Shown: positions 40,107 through 40,916 of the stretch, one piece after another
Layout of the letters: every line of letters starts with the position of its first letter
How positions within the stretch are numbered: the stretch's first letter is position 1
Assembly: GCA_031275325.1 (NCBI GenBank)
Contig: JAISOX010000137.1
Span: 1-40,916 of the forward strand
DNA from: Treponema sp.
GTDB lineage: Bacteria; Spirochaetota; Spirochaetia; Treponematales; Breznakiellaceae
Direction of reading: 5' to 3'
Length of the DNA stretch: 40,916 nucleotides
Translations under genes and position numbers: made by a program
The notes under the pieces: generated by a model
Databases searched by the model: none
Seen by the model: only the letters and a program-made list of their open reading frames with translations
What the model was told of the DNA's origin: nothing

Positions 40107-40916
40107 GGCCGATGGACCTTGAGCAGGGCCGATTAAATCTGTGGCGGGGCAGATTGAATCTGCAGCGGAACCGATTGAATCTGCAGCGGAACCGATTGAA
40201 TCTACGGCGGGGCGGATTGGAGCTACGGCGGGGTCGATTGAATTTCCGGCGAGGCAGGTTGAATCTACAACGGGGCCGATTGAAGCTACGGCGAAGCAGG
40301 TTGAATCCGCAGCGGGGCAGGTTGAATCTACGGCGGGGTGATTGAATCTGCAACGAGGCAGGTTGAACCTATGGTGGGGCTGATTGAATCTACAGCGGGG
40401 CGGATTCAATCAGCAGCGAGGCCGGTTGAATCCGCAGTGGGGTGGATTGAATTTCCGGCGAGGCAGGTTGAATCTACAACGGGGCGGATTGAATTTGCAG
40501 CGAAGCAGGTTGAACCTATGGTGAGACCGATTGAATTTCCGGCGAGACAGGTTGAAGCTACAACGGGATCGATTGAATCTGTGGCGAGGCAGGTTGAATC
40601 TGCAGCAGGACTGATTGAATCTACGGCGAGGCTGGTTGAAGCTACAACAGGGCAGATTGAATCTACAACGAGGCTGATTGAATCTGTAGCAGGGCAGATT
40701 TAACCGGTAGCGGAGCCGATGAAATCTACAACGGGGCGGATTGAATTTGCAACGGGGCAGATTGAATCTGCAGTGGGGCGGATTGAATTTCCGGCGAGGC
40801 CGATTGAATTTCTAGCGAGACAGGTTGAAGCTACGGCGGGGCCGGTTAAATCTACAACAGGGCCGATTGAAGCTACAGCAGGGCCGGTTGAATCTATGGT
40901 GGGGTTGATTGAACCT
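40107..40916. repeat. 21-bp palindromic tandem array, about 38 units, running off the window
   Basis: GATTGAAT or GGTTGAAT recurs every 21 bp from about 40131 to the end, with one 20-bp unit near 40336. The best core is GCAGATT-G-AATCTGC, a perfect palindrome, with spacer AGCGGG or similar. Alternatives such as AGGTTGAACCT change both arms together. Long open frames on both strands are by-products. Total size unknown because the window ends inside it. Confidence 0.92.

Noticed and set aside
40060-40703. Open frames with Arg-rich or IESxAGQ-type heptads
   Set aside because: Translations of the terminal 21-bp array in different frames; no start signals and no non-repeat domain.

Overview
The window looks like chromosomal DNA of a Treponema-type spirochaete, most like the insect-gut treponemes. 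This is inferred from gene content: a PnrA/BMP-type purine nucleoside ABC transporter, periplasmic binding proteins without a lipobox cysteine, a relaxed spirochaetal lipobox, and many decayed transposases between intact operons. I could not run a search, so the species is not fixed.

Layout. 1-480: left edge with an IS3-type OrfA relic and two small repeat blocks. 474-7736 (minus): leuB, a very large GH13 glycosidase-like protein and malQ, the last two overlapping by 4 bp. 8085-8945 (plus): a PD-(D/E)XK-like protein. 9355-11676 (plus): an MFS transporter fused to a helical-repeat domain, converging with gltX (11673-13181, minus) so tightly that the two stop codons overlap. 14028-19035 (plus): a four-gene nucleoside ABC transporter with three strong hairpins after the binding-protein gene, then tRNA-Cys(GCA). 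19200-21440: an insertion-sequence graveyard. 21693-26147 (minus): a polar amino acid (probably cystine) ABC transporter next to a MalY/PatB C-S lyase.

26237-35921 is a metal-homeostasis block, all on the minus strand: mntP behind a yybP-ykoY Mn2+ riboswitch with a clear terminator switch, a complete nikABCDE nickel transporter, and an arsR / metallochaperone / zntA operon with a matched pair of operator-like motifs. A 199-bp fragment duplicated from zntA lies next to mntP. 38096-39667 (plus) encodes a lipoprotein whose von Willebrand A elements appear in permuted order.

The most unusual signal is a set of intergenic tandem arrays at 13395, 21442, 27193, 36125 and 40107, with a weak one near 191. 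Their sequences mostly differ, but they share one design: a 21-bp (or 23-bp) unit made of a short palindrome plus a 5-6 base spacer, repeated with almost no indels. The largest has about 71 units over 1.5 kb in perfect 21-bp phase, and variants in two arrays keep stem pairing. These arrays create long spurious open frames that should not be annotated as proteins.
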